A DNA stretch of 64,000 bases from DASVFB01 sp963815965 (GTDB lineage Bacteria > Actinomycetota > Thermoleophilia > Gaiellales > Gaiellaceae): positions 105,655 to 169,654 of the forward strand of contig CAWFIT010000006.1 in assembly GCA_963815965.1 (NCBI GenBank), written 5' to 3'. A program made the position numbers and the translations under genes. The notes below the pieces were generated by a model. The model was given only the letters and a program-made list of their open reading frames with translations. It made no database searches and was not told where the DNA came from. Shown here piece after piece: positions 27,027-38,725 of this stretch (positions within the stretch are counted from its first letter, which is position 1; each line of letters starts with the position of its first letter).

Positions 27027-27958
27027 ATGGCACGGCGGCTGAGCGCTATCCCCGGCGTCGTCCTCATCGCCGCAGCCGCCGCGATGTGGGGAACAGACGC
27101 GCTCTTCCGCAAGCCGCTTGCGGAGTCGACATCGGCCGGGACGATCGTGTTTGGCGAGCACGTCATCCTCGTGCTGCTCACGCTGCCGCTGATCGTGCCT
27201 GCGATGCGCGCGCTCTTCGCAGCGGGGACGCGGTACGTGCTCGCAGGGATCGCGATCGGCGCCGGCGCCTCGGCCATTGCGACGATCCTCTTCACGCAGG
27301 CATTCGTGAAGGGAGATCCGATCACGCCTGTCGTTCTGCAAAAGGTGCAGCCGTTGATCGTCATCGCCGCCGCGCGCGTCATGCTCGGCGAGCAGCCTCG
27401 ACGGGGGTTCGTCTGGTTCGTCTTCCCGGCGCTGCTCGGGGTCTGGCTGATCGCGTTCCCGCAGCCGTTCGAGGTTCACGCGTCGGGTCTGGAGCCGATC
27501 GCCCTCGCGCTCGGCGCGGCAGTGCTGTGGGGGCTCGGCACGGTTTTCGGTCGCTACCTGTCGCGCCGGCTTCCCTTCGAGCACGTCGTGACGGTCCGCT
27601 TTTCGTTCGGTCTGGTCGCGAGCGCGATCATGTTGCCGATCCTCGGCGCACCGGCGTTCGCAAGCGCTCACGACACGCTCTGGATCGCGTATCTCGCGCT
27701 CGTCACCGGGGCCGCGGCGCTCTCGCTCTACTACATCGGCCTGCAGCGAACACCCGCGATGCTCGCCTCGATCGCCGAGCTCGCGTACCCCGTGACGGCG
27801 GTGATCGTCGGATACGTCGCATTCGACGCGACGCTCAGGTGGACGCAGTGGCTCGGCGTGATCGTCACCGTCGGCGTCGTCAGCCTGTTGCCGGCGCCGC
27901 GCCGCAAGCCGCTCGTCAAGGTGCCCGCGGGCGAACCGCAGCTCGCGCCGGCTTCGGC

Positions 27959-27962
<4 letters not shown>
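27027..27962 (+). CDS. EamA-family drug/metabolite transporter
   Basis: 311 residues with ten hydrophobic helices in two EamA repeats. Each repeat starts with a Trp-Gly motif (AAMWGTDALFRKPLAE and AAVLWGLGTVFGRYLSRR), typical of DMT-superfamily exporters such as RhaT/YdcZ relatives. The substrate cannot be deduced. A basic, Pro-rich tail ends the protein. It converges with the DUF255 gene, overlapping it by four bases. Confidence 0.8.
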
Positions 27963-29845
<1,883 letters not shown>

Positions 29846-29865
29846 CCCGTCACGATACTGGCGGC

Positions 29866-30615
29866 ATGAGCCTTCCCAGCGGCACCGTCACGTTCGTCTT
29901 CACCGACATCGAAGGATCGACGCGGCTGCTGCAGGAGCTCGGCGACGGCTACGGCGACGTCGTGTCGGCGCACCGGCGGATCATCCGCGAGCGCTTCGGC
30001 GAGCAGGGCGGCACCGAGATGGACACGCAGGGCGACGCGTTCTTCTTCTCGTTCACGCGTGCACGCGACGCGGCCGAGGCGGCGGTCGCCGCACAGCGTG
30101 CGCTGCGCGACCACGCGTGGCCGGGCGGGGCGCAGGTTCGCGTCCGCATGGGTCTGCACACGGGCGAGCCGTCGGTCGGCGACGAGGGCTACATCGGCCT
30201 CGACGTCGTTCGCGCAGCGCGGATCTGCTCGGCCGGGCACGGCGGCCAGATCCTCGTCTCGGAGACGACGCGCGCGCTGCTCGGCAACCAGCTGCCGGAG
30301 GGCGCGAGCGTGCTCGACCTCGGCGAGGCGCATTTGAAGGACATCCAGCACGAGCACGTGTACCAGTTGTCGATCGACGGCGCCGCGGCGAGCTTCCCGC
30401 CGCTGAAGACCGAGCCGACCGCGAAGACGGAGGACTGGGGCACATCGCTCGCGCGGCGGATCCAGGAGCAGGTGCAGCAGGACATCGAGCGCTCGTTCTC
30501 CAGCGGCCGAGCCCCGCAAGCGTCCAGCCGGTTCGCGTTGGTCGGGCTCGTCAACCTCGTGCTGCTCGCGGCGGCAATCGTCGCCATCGTGCTGCTCGTG
30601 AAGCTTGCGTTCTGA
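29866..30615 (+). CDS. Class III adenylate/guanylate cyclase domain protein with C-terminal membrane anchor
   Basis: 249 residues. The cyclase homology domain (residues ~8-165) has FVFTDIEGSTRLLQ and GDAFFFSF, where the metal-binding Asp residues sit, and MGLHTGEP. A single hydrophobic segment (residues ~225-247) ends the protein. Many Actinobacteria carry such stand-alone cyclase domains. FVFTDIEGST is typical of the branch often fused to ATPase or TPR domains; whether it makes cAMP is not certain. Confidence 0.8.
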   Translation: MSLPSGTVTFVFTDIEGSTRLLQELGDGYGDVVSAHRRIIRERFGEQGGTEMDTQGDAFFFSFTRARDAAEAAVAAQRALRDHAWPGGAQVRVRMGLHTGEPSVGDEGYIGLDVVRAARICSAGHGGQILVSETTRALLGNQLPEGASVLDLGEAHLKDIQHEHVYQLSIDGAAASFPPLKTEPTAKTEDWGTSLARRIQEQVQQDIERSFSSGRAPQASSRFALVGLVNLVLLAAAIVAIVLLVKLAF

Positions 30616-30631
30616 CGGCTAGAGTCGAAGC

Positions 30632-32024
30632 GTGGACGAGACCCGCGAGCTGCTCGAGCAGACGGCTTCGATGGCCGCGGACTTCCTCGCCTCGCTCGAA
30701 GAACGGCCGATATTTCCGCCGGTGGACGCCGATGATTTGCGCGCCGCGCTCGGCGGGCCGCTGCCCGACGAGCCGACCGACCCGCGCGATGTGATCGCGC
30801 AGCTTCGCGCCGGCGCCGAGCCCGGAGTAGTCGCAATCCCGAGCGGACGCTACTTCGGCTTCGTGATCGGCGGCTCCGTTCCCGCGGCGCTCGCGGCCGA
30901 CTGGCTCACGTCGACGTGGGACCAGAACGCAGGGCTCTACGCGGCCGGCCCCTCGGCAGCGGTGGTCGAGGAGATCGCGGGCGACTGGCTGCGCGAGCTG
31001 CTCGGCATCCCGGCGCACGCGTCGTTCGCGTTCGTGACCGGCTGTCAGATGGCGAACTTCACCGCGCTCGCAGCCGCCCGGCTGCACGTCCTCGCCGAGT
31101 CGGGCTGGGACGTCAATCGCGACGGGCTCGCAGGCGCGCCGCGCGTTCGCGTCATCGTCGGCGCGAAGGTGCACGTCACGGTCATCCGGGCACTGCGGCT
31201 GCTCGGCCTGGGCGCGCCGGCCGTCATTCCGGCCGATACACAGGGACGCATGATCGTCCGAGAAGCTTCGGGAAGCCCTCGCCGGAGGCGATGGGCCGAC
31301 GATCGTCTGCGCGCAGGCCGGCGAGGTGAACACCGGATCGTTCGACCCGCTACCTGAGATCGCCGACGCCGCGCGCGCCGCAGGAGCGTGGCTGCACGTC
31401 GACGGCGCCTTCGGGCTCTGGGCCGCTGCGAGCCCGTCCCTGGCGCACCTCGTCGCGGGCGCCGAGCAGGCGGACTCGTGGGCGACCGACGCGCACAAGT
31501 GGCTCAACGTCCCCTACGACTCCGGAATCGCGTTCTGCGCTCATCCCGACGCGCACCGCTCCGCGATCGGCGCGCAGGCCGAGTATCTGATCCAGGCCGA
31601 AGAGGCCACCGTGCGCGACGAGGTCGACTGGACGCCTGAATTCTCGCGCCGCGCACGCGGCTTCGCCGTCTACGCGGCGCTTCGCTCGCTCGGGCGCCGC
31701 GGGATCGCGGAGCTCGTCGAGCGCACCTGCGCGCACGCACGCCGCTTCGCCGAGGAGCTCGCGCGGCTGCCTGACTTCGAGTTGCTGAACGAGGTCGTCC
31801 TCAACCAGGTGTTGTTTCGATTCGACTCGGACGAGCGGACTGAGGACGTCCTGCGCCGCGTCCAGGACAGCGGCGAGGCGTGGCTGAGCGGGACGACCTG
31901 GGACGGTCGGCGTGCGATCCGCATCTCCGTGTCGAACTGGCAGACGAGCGACGAAGACGTCGAGCGGACGATCGCGGCGTTCGAGGCCGCCGTCTACGCC
32001 GGCGGCCAGGTTCCGGCGCGATAG
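30632..32024 (+). CDS. PLP-dependent amino-acid decarboxylase (group II), frameshifted
   Basis: About 463 residues in two frames. The first part (to ~31,260) has RYFGFVIGGSVPAALAADWLTS and GCQMANFTAL. The second part has QAGEVNTGSFDPLPEI, LHVDGAFGLWAA and the PLP lysine in DAHKWLNVPYDSG. The frames join near 31255-31275, where one extra base (in GTCC) breaks the sequence between MIV and EKLREALAGGD. Family members decarboxylate aromatic or acidic amino acids. Start is GTG 30632. It converges with the HMG-CoA-lyase gene (31 bases of overlap). Sequencing error or recent mutation. Confidence 0.75.
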
Positions 32025-32863
32025 ACGTAGCCGTCGAGGCGGCGGCCGAGAACGCCCTCCAACCATTCGGACACGGCGATGAGCGCGTCGAGGTCGACGC
32101 CGGTCCCGATCCCCTCGCCCTCGAGCAAATAGACCAGGTCCTCGGTGGCGATGTTCCCCGTCGCCTTCGGCGCATATGGACAGCCGCCGAGCCCTCCGAC
32201 CGATGCATCCAGCACCGTTGCACCCGCCTCGAGCGCGGCGACGGCGTTCGCGTAGCCGGTGTTGCGCGTGTTGTGTAGGTGTACGCCTACATCGCCTCTC
32301 CCCGAGAGGACACGTTCGACAAGGCGCTTGACCTGAGTCGGCGTGGCAACGCCGATCGTGTCCGCGAGGACGATCTCGTCCGCGTCGAGTCGCGCGCAGA
32401 GCTGCGCCACACGGCCCGGGTCGACGCGGCCCTCGAAGGGGCAGCCGAACGCGACGCTGACCGTCGCGGTCGTCGGCAACTCGGACGTGTCGATGATGGA
32501 CGTCGCCTGGGCGAGCGCCTCCTCGAGCGACATGTTCCCGTTCCGCTGGTTGAAGGACTCGGTCGCAGCGAGCGTGCAGTTCACGCGGCGGAGCTTCGTC
32601 TCGCGCAGGCGCTCGTAGCCCTTCAGGTTCAGGACGAGACCGGCGAACTCGGTACTTTCGCGCTCGTCGATCCCGGCGGCGACCTCCTCCGCGCCGGCCA
32701 TCTGCGGCACGAGGTCGTCCCGAACGAAAGACGCCGCCTCGACGCGCGGCAGGCCCGTGGCCGCAAGCCGATTGACGAGATCAGCACGGACGGCCGGCGC
32801 GAGAACATCGGGCTCGTTCTGGAGCCCGTCGCGCGGGCCGACGTCGCAGAGGATGACGCGCAC
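31994..32863 (-). CDS. Hydroxymethylglutaryl-CoA lyase-like TIM-barrel enzyme
   Basis: 289 residues, DRE-TIM metallolyase. CDVGPRDGLQNEP carries the divalent-metal Asp and catalytic Arg; HLHNTRNTGYANA gives the HxH site; GGLGGCPYAPKATGNIATED contains the active-site Cys of HMG-CoA lyases. The reaction is cleavage of HMG-CoA to acetyl-CoA and acetoacetate, or of a related branched acyl-CoA in leucine breakdown. GTG 32863 is used because the frame upstream crosses into the foreign right half. It should follow the gene whose 3' remnant is at 32886-32934. Confidence 0.88.
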   Translation of the reverse strand: MRVILCDVGPRDGLQNEPDVLAPAVRADLVNRLAATGLPRVEAASFVRDDLVPQMAGAEEVAAGIDERESTEFAGLVLNLKGYERLRETKLRRVNCTLAATESFNQRNGNMSLEEALAQATSIIDTSELPTTATVSVAFGCPFEGRVDPGRVAQLCARLDADEIVLADTIGVATPTQVKRLVERVLSGRGDVGVHLHNTRNTGYANAVAALEAGATVLDASVGGLGGCPYAPKATGNIATEDLVYLLEGEGIGTGVDLDALIAVSEWLEGVLGRRLDGYVYRAGTWPPA

Positions 32864-32885
32864 CGGGCGAGCGTAACGACGAGCG

Positions 32886-32934
32886 CTAACCGAGCGCGAC
32901 CATTCGTTCGATCGCGCCGCGGGCGCGCTCAGGG
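32886..32934 (-). pseudogene. 3' end of a truncated minus-strand gene at the junction
   Basis: The last 14 codons of a minus-strand gene (ERARGAIERMVALG, then TAG at 32888-32886) lie 22 bases upstream of the HMG-CoA-lyase start, as expected for an operon. Upstream, the frame runs into the plus-strand glycosyltransferase of the right half and loses meaning. The family cannot be named from so short a piece. Confidence 0.5.
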
Positions 32935-32942
32935 GCGCTGGT
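32926..32942. other. Probable chimeric junction between two genomes
   Basis: Left of here a minus-strand gene is cut off, and right of here a plus-strand glycosyltransferase begins in its middle. The two sides share short GGGCGC repeats (32927-32942), enough for a false assembly join. The kind of gene content and the density of frameshifts change at this point. Confidence 0.65.
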
Positions 32943-33633
32943 ACGTGTGCGTCGACACCGACGAGTTCCTGGTATACGACGGCATGGATCGCCACGGATT
33001 GCCGGACCTCTTCCGGTGGCTCGAGCGCAAGCGGCTGCGGCGCCTGTTCGCGCCGATGCTGGGTCTCTATCCCCCGGGACCGTTGTCGTCCGCGATGCTC
33101 GGCCCCGACCTGGCCCCGTGGGAGGTGGCGACGCACTTCGACACCGCCGGTTACCGGATCCATGCGGGGAGGCGGACGACGCTCCTGCACGGAGGGCCGC
33201 GCGTTCGGGTGTTCGGGGTCCGCGCCCAGATGGCCAAGTTCCCGCTCCGTACTGGGACCGGCGCACCTGCTTCTGCCGGGGTGTCCACGCCCCCTTCCCA
33301 TACGGGCGCATCTTCGGCCCGATCGCCGGGGCGCTCCTGCACTTCAAGTACTTTTCGGACTTTCGCAACCACGTCGAGGCCGCCTTGGTGGACGGGCAGC
33401 ACTGGCGCGAAGGCACCGAGTATCAGGCCTATTCGAGGCGCCTGGACGGGGCGTCAGACCTGGTCATGACGGCAGAAGTGTCGAAGCGGTATACGGGTGT
33501 GGACGATCTGGTCGCGCTCGGCTTCGTCGAGCCGATCGACTGGATGGACTCCGAGTCGACGCGGACCGACCGACCGCGGCCGCGGGAAGCGGCTGTGCCG
33601 GCGTACCCGGGTCGCGGGGAGCGCGCGGGGTGA
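32934..33633 (+). CDS. Glycosyltransferase (family 2/92-like), 5'-truncated and frameshifted
   Basis: The preserved part starts at GRWYVCVDTDEFLVYDGMD, which contains the DxD-like metal motif typical of the middle of these enzymes, so roughly the first 100 residues are missing at the junction. The first frame runs to about 33245 (AQMAKFPL); the second continues with CFCRGVHAPFPYGRIF, ALLHFKYFSDF and VEPIDWMDSE to the stop at 33633. The family uses nucleotide sugars to build surface glycans. It is coupled to the next gene by GTGA. Confidence 0.6.
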
Positions 33634-34243
33634 AGTACTTCGTCGTGAGCTTGCACCGCTGCGGGACGCACAGCACCGCGTCCTATCTCGAGGAGCTCGG
33701 AATCCCGACGGCACTGGCCCGTCGACCACGAGGGCGTCGACCTGCAGGAGATGGTCCGGGGCCGCGAGACCGATCTCGCCCATGTGACGGACGTCCTCGC
33801 GCCGGTCATCGACAGCTACCAGGCGGTGGCCGACGTCCCGATTCCCGCGCTCTATCGAGCGCTGCTCGCCCGCTACCCGGAGGCGAAGTTCCTGCTCCTC
33901 CACCGCGACGCCTCCGACTGGGTCCAATCGGTGCGCTGGAAGCTCCGCGGGGCGACTTCCAGCCCTACGTGAAAACGGTCTACTGGACGTACTTCCGCTG
34001 GAAGCCCCAGCGGATCGACGAGCTCAGCGATACCGACTGGTCTGGATGCACGGCCAGCACACGACGGAGGTCACGGCCTTCTTCCGGGAGGTCGCCCCCG
34101 ACAAGCTCGGTGTCTTCCATCTCTACGCGCCCGTAGGAGCCCGCGACTGGCGGCGTTCCTCGGAGCCGAGGGAACCCGCCCGCTCCCAAGATCCTCCCTC
34201 GCCGGCGGGATGGCCAGCCGGGGCAGGGAAGCCGCTGACGTGA
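33630..34243 (+). CDS. Sulfotransferase-family protein, frameshifted
   Basis: The N-terminal KYFVVSLHRCGTHSTASYLEE is the 5'-phosphosulfate loop of PAPS sulfotransferases. The sequence continues in three frames: LAHVTDVLAPVIDSYQAVAD and KFLLLHRDASDWVQSVRWK (3'-phosphate loop), then PYVKTVYWTYFRWKP, then MHGQHTTEVTAFFREVAPDK. Shifts lie near 33715-33750, 33945-33960 and 34035-34045. The likely role is sulfating a surface glycan. Coupled at both ends by GTGA overlaps. Confidence 0.65.
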
Positions 34244-34980
34244 ACCTCGTCGAGCGTCCCGAACAGCCCGCCCAGCCCTGGATAGCCCGGTGGCGCTCCG
34301 ACGTGTCGGACGACGGGTACTCGCTCACGGGATACGACGAGCATCGATGCATCTGCGTGGGCATCCCGAAAACCGCTTCCCGGTCGGTGATGTTGAGCCT
34401 CTTCGGCAATCTCGGCGGTGGTCACACCGACATCCGCAGGTACCGCAAGGTGTTTGGCGCGGATTTCGACCGCTACTTCAAGTTCACATTCGTCAGGAAT
34501 CCCTGGGACCGGCTGGTGTCCGCCTACCTCTTCATGAAGAAGGGCGGGCTCACTCCCGCCGCCGCCGCGTGGAGCCAGACACACCTCGCGAGGTTTACCA
34601 GCTTCGCGAGCTTCGTCGACGGCTGGGTGACGCCGGAGAACATCACAACCTGGCGGCATTTCCGGCCCCAGCACAGCTACATCTGCGACGCCGACGGCCG
34701 CCTCGCGGTCGACTATGTCGGCTACTTCGAGCACCTGCCGCGAGATTTTCGCATCGTGAGCCAACGGCTCGGGCTCGAGCCCGAGCTGCGCCACGAGAAC
34801 CGGACGGACGGTCGGCGAGCCGACTACCGCAGCTACTACACCGACGCCACGGCGGAGGCGGTCGCCAGGGTCTACGCCCGCGACGTCGACGCATTCGGAT
34901 ACCGGTTCGATCACGCCCACCCCCGGGCGAGCGGCGCGCAAGACCCCTCCGCGGCCCGGGGCCAGTCAGATCACGCGTAG
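34240..34980 (+). CDS. Carbohydrate sulfotransferase (sulfotransfer family 2)
   Basis: 246 residues, intact. GIPKTASRSVMLSLFG is the 5'-phosphosulfate-binding loop and FTFVRNPWDRLVSAYLFMKKG is the 3'-phosphate-binding motif with Arg and Ser. The rest shows the alpha/beta core of HNK-1-like sulfotransferases. It transfers sulfate from PAPS to a hydroxyl group of a sugar. GTG 34240 overlaps the previous stop. The gene converges with a third sulfotransferase. Confidence 0.8.
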   Translation: MNLVERPEQPAQPWIARWRSDVSDDGYSLTGYDEHRCICVGIPKTASRSVMLSLFGNLGGGHTDIRRYRKVFGADFDRYFKFTFVRNPWDRLVSAYLFMKKGGLTPAAAAWSQTHLARFTSFASFVDGWVTPENITTWRHFRPQHSYICDADGRLAVDYVGYFEHLPRDFRIVSQRLGLEPELRHENRTDGRRADYRSYYTDATAEAVARVYARDVDAFGYRFDHAHPRASGAQDPSAARGQSDHA

Positions 34981-35791
34981 CCGAGCCGGCGGAGGAGTTC
35001 GCGAAGGCTGTCCTCCACCACCCGCTGCTCGCCGAGGGTCATGTTCTCCCGCCAGCGCCCGACGCGCTGGAGATGGTCGTTCCGGTACCACATGCTCTGG
35101 TGGCGAGCGTGATACGAGCCGTCCGTGGTGTCCTGGATCTTCGCGCAGAAGGCCTTCACGTCGGGATGGGGGAAAGCCCGAGATACTCCGTGATCCTCGC
35201 GGCCTGATCCTCGGGCCGCGTCACGAGGTCCTCGTATCTCACCTGCAGGTGGGGGACGCTCGCGAGGTCATCGAGAGCGATCTCGAGAATCTCTTTCCAG
35301 GCGAGCGCACACCGCTCGACGCCGGTCCTCGTGGCGAGGAGCCGTCGCCACGACGGCGGCTTCAGATGCAGCCACTCGGCGCCTCCGATGCCCGGAACGA
35401 GGGAGCACGCCACGTCCCGGCCGTCGCGGGCGATGTGGATGATGCGCGCCTCCGGCAGGGCGGCGCGCAAGAAGGGAATGCGCAGGACATTGCGCGGAGT
35501 CTTCTCGGCGATCAGCTTCCCGGAGCCCGCCTGAGCGCGGAACCACTGGCGAACGCGGGCCCGGACGCCCGCCGTCGCGTGAGCGGCATCCAGACGATGC
35601 GAGCCATCGGGTCCCGAGCCCACGGATTCCCACAGATGATGGGCCTCGAAGATGTAGGTCACGTCCGGGTGGGACGCCACGAGCTCCCCGAGGATGCTCG
35701 TGCCCGAGCGCGCACAGCCAACGATCAGCGCGATCCGGAGATCGGCCCCACCGTCCGCCGAGCGCGCGCGGACGGACACGTCGTCCGCCAT
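34971..35791 (-). CDS. Sulfotransferase (third of three), one frameshift
   Basis: About 273 residues. The PAPS motifs are IVGCARSGTSILGELVASHP and RIIHIARDGRDVACSLVP, with a C-terminal helix pair. The frame breaks near 35160-35172: a run of five C residues probably should be six, which restores GLSPHPDVKAFCAKIQDT and the C-terminal SMWYRNDHLQRVGRWRENMT. This is a typical homopolymer error. ATG 35791. It lies head to tail with the ABC exporter genes. Confidence 0.75.
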
Positions 35792-35799
35792 GCCGCCGT

Positions 35800-36578
35800 C
35801 TACGGCAGGCCGGTCGAGATCACCGGCTCGCCCTCCGCGCCCGTCACCACCTCCTGATAGGCGCTCACGACCTCCTTCGCCGGGCCCAGCGCCGCCACCC
35901 GGCCGTTCAGCACCAGGGCCGCGCGCTGACACTGGTTCTCGATGAAGTGAGGTTGTGTGACGCGATCAGGTAGGTGCGCCCCGTCGTCCGCTCCCGCTTG
36001 AGCCGCTTGAGGCACTTGCGCCGGAAGCGCTCGTCCCCCGCCGACAGCACCTCGTCGATCAGGAAGATATCGGGCCGGACCTCGAGGGCGATGGCGAAAC
36101 CCAGCCGGACCTGCATGCCCGACGAGTAGTTCTTCACCGGCACGTCGATGAACTGGCCGATCTCGGCGAAGTCGATGATGGTGCCCTCGAGGGCCGTGAT
36201 CTCGCGCGTCGTGAAGCCGAACATGGCGGCGCCCATGTAGATGTTCTCCCGGCCCGTCAGCTCGGGGTGAAAGCCGACACCGAGGCCCAGGAGGGGCGCC
36301 ATGCGCCCGGACGTGCGGACGGTGCCGGAGGTCGGCTGGAAGATACCCGCGATGATGCGAAGCAGCGTGGTCTTGCCCGCGCCATTGGGGCCGATGACCC
36401 CGAACATCTCGCCCGCCTCGACCGTGAAGCTGACGTCGTGCAGGGCCCAGAAGTGCTGGCGGCCCTCCCGGAGATGGGGCCGGAACAGCCCGAGCACCCG
36501 CTCCTTCAGCAGGTACTGGCGATTGGTGCGGAGGACGAAGGCCTTGCTGACGTCGCGGCACTCGATGGCCGGAGCCAT
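35800..36578 (-). CDS. ABC transporter ATPase for polysaccharide export (Wzt/TagH type), one frameshift
   Basis: About 258 residues. Walker A GPNGAGKTT, signature YSSGMQVRLGFAIA and Walker B DIFLIDEVLSAGD are intact. The domain order and FHPELTGRENIYMG are typical of the polysaccharide-exporter ATPases. The frame breaks near 35945-35952 (one C probably missing), after which HFIENQCQRAALVLNGRVAALGPA follows to the stop at 35800. ATG 36578 overlaps the permease stop by one base (TGATG). Confidence 0.85.
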
Positions 36579-37400
36579 CACAGCTCCTCGGCGAAACGGG
36601 GCTGATAGCGCGACGAAGATGGGGAAGCTCGAGAGCAGCGCGGCGATGACCCAGAAGACGATCAGCCCGAGCTGCGCCATCGCCGGCGCCTGGCCGTCGA
36701 GAACGGCCGTGCGCATGGCGCCGAGGAAGCTGGTCAGCGGATTCACCCAGAGTATGGGCTGCAGGAACGGCGGGGCCATCTGCGGCGAGTAGAAGAGCGG
36801 CGTGGCCCAGAACAGGATCGGGAGCACCACCTCCAGGATGTCGCGCGTATCCCGGAAGAAGACACCCGCCGTGGCGAGCCAGAACGCCGTGGCCAGCGTG
36901 AACGCCGTGAAGGCGACGATCACGCCGACGATCCAGAGCAGGTGCCACGTGAGCTTCGCCGCCCCAGAAGGCGATCAAGCAGCGGCAGGGCGATGCCCAT
37001 GGCGATGAGGTGGTTGAACGAGGTGATAGAGCACCTTGGTGATGGGGAGGATCTCGAGCGGGAACACCGCGCGCTTCACCATGGAGTCGCTCTCGATGAT
37101 GCACGTGGCCGCGGAGGTGATCGACCGCGAGAAGAACGTCCACATCAGGAACCCGAGCAGGAAGAATCCGAGGAAAGTCCGGGATCGCCACCCGGAAGAT
37201 GTGCCGGAAGATCACGAAGTACACGACGATGGTGAACAGCGGGTTCATCAGCGTCCAGCCGATCCCGAGGTACGTGCCCCGGGACTTGACCTTGATCTCC
37301 CGGAGCACCAGATACTTGAGCAGCGTGCGGTAGGCGAACAGCCACCGCAACGGGTCGCGCGAATCCGCACGGGGCGTCTCGACTCGCGCCGACTGCGATC
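36578..37400 (-). CDS. ABC-2 type permease for polysaccharide export, frameshifted
   Basis: Starts near 37,400 (RDPLRWLFAYRTLLKYLVLREIKVKSRG; exact start codon not found) and ends at the TGA at 36580-36578 after RYQPRFAEEL, the usual permease tail. Six helices can be pieced together from at least three frames: IGWTLMNPLFTIVVYFVIF, then AFTLATAFWLATAGVFFRDT and ILFWATPLFYSPQMAP. Shifts lie near 37,170-37,180, 36,930-37,110 and 36,605-36,615. With the ATPase it forms the exporter for the glycan made by neighbouring genes. Confidence 0.65.
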
Positions 37401-38356
37401 GCGCCGTTCGACCCGCGCGCGCCCGGCCTTCCGCTCCCCGACCCGTCCCCTCGCGAAGTCGACGACGCCGCCCGCGAGGGCACGGAGGAGGTCGGGCCGG
37501 CCGCGCAGGCACGCCAGTGCGGTGAAGAAGCCGAGCCAGCGCACGAGGAAGTTCGGCATGATCCCCATCCAGTGGTACCAGGACCCGCGCCGCCGGATGA
37601 CGTCGAGCAGGTTTCGGGTGCTGTAGTAGATGCTCCGCGCGAGTCGGTCGCCGTCGGCGGCCTCATGGTACACCCGTGCCCGGGGCACCACGAGCACCTT
37701 GAAGCCGGCGTCCCTGGCCCGGAGCGAGAAATCGAGATCCTCGCAGTACGCGAAGAAGCGGGAATCGAGAGAGCCGACGCTCTCGGATCACCGCCGGCCT
37801 GATGAGCATGGCACAGCCCGTGGCGTAGTCGACCTCGCGGGGCGCGCCGATCCCCTCGATCCCCGATCTCCTCCTCGCCTGAACGGGCACGCCCGACCAC
37901 AGCGAGAAGGACCCGCCCACGTACCACGGCCGCGGCGGGCTGCTCATCGTCACGATATGGGGAGAGAGCAGTCCGCCTCGGGCGAGTCCGCTGCGGCCTT
38001 GACCAGGAGATCGAGACACGCGCCTCCACGACGGCGTCGTTGTTCAGGAGGAGGACGAAATCCGCTCCACAGGCCATGGCCCGCGCGATGCCCCGGGCGC
38101 ACCCCTCCGCGAAACCGAGGTTCTGCGGCGGACGCTCGAGCTCGATGCGCAGCGAGGGAAACCGCCCGGCAATCGAGCGCTCCAGCGACAGGGCATTGTC
38201 GATCAGAAAGACGGTTCGCCGACCCGAGAACGAGTCCCGGGACAGGGACTCGAGACATCGCACCGTCTGCGCCTCCGGTCCCCAGTGGAGGACCACCACT
38301 GCCACATGCGGACCCGGCCTCGATCCGACGGGACCGCGGGACATGGGCGCGCTCAC
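37370..38356 (-). CDS. Glycosyltransferase family 2, frameshifted
   Basis: N-terminal HVAVVVLHWGPEAQTVRCLESL is the GT2 start and GADFVLLLNNDAVVE holds the DxD-like NND motif. The sequence continues in other frames with VGGSFSLWSGVPV, EVDYATGCAMLIRPAVI and FKVLVVPRARVYHEAADGD, then ends near MPNFLVRWLGFFTALACLRG. This is a rhamnosyl-transferase-like GT2. At least three shifts lie between 37,740 and 38,020. The start is ATG 38344 or GTG 38356; the end overlaps the permease start and is not precise. Confidence 0.65.
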
Positions 38357-38725
38357 GCCGGGCCCATCATGCCGATAGGAAGAGCGGCCGCTCACGCGTC
38401 GTCTTCGGGCGCGTATGGCGAACCCCAAGGCCGAAACCAACGGCGTCGTGAATCAAGAAGAACGTTCGCAACGCAAAATTAGACCGACAAACCTGGCAGT
38501 GAACGAACCCCCGGCGCGTAACGGGCTGCCCGATGATCTCATCGATTCCACGTCTCGCGCCAGTTTTCGACGGATTCGTGCTCGACGTCATGCCCTGTCC
38601 CGTCGGATGATGGTCGGCCGGGAGTCGCGGTTGCAGGCGAGCGGATCGCGAGCCTATCATCGCCCTGCGCGCTCGCTGCGCGCGATCCGGCGCCACCGGC
38701 GCCACCCCCTCAGCGCGGAGGACCC
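38357..38725. other. Intergenic region between divergent operons
   Basis: About 370 bases separate the minus-strand glycan genes from the plus-strand ring-degradation operon. The part near 38,430-38,560 is richer in A/T than its surroundings and probably contains promoters for both sides, but no -35/-10 pair stands out. The last 15 bases hold a GGAGG ribosome site for the next gene. No RNA gene was seen. Confidence 0.5.

Noticed and set aside
35150..35175. Selenocysteine at the premature TGA of the third sulfotransferase
   Set aside because: One added C in the preceding C run restores the family sequence past this point, so the TGA is out of frame.
35907..36923. In-frame fusion of ABC permease and ATPase
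   Set aside because: The permease ends RYQPRFAEEL-stop in another frame, with a TGATG overlap; the fusion arises from an indel near 36,610.
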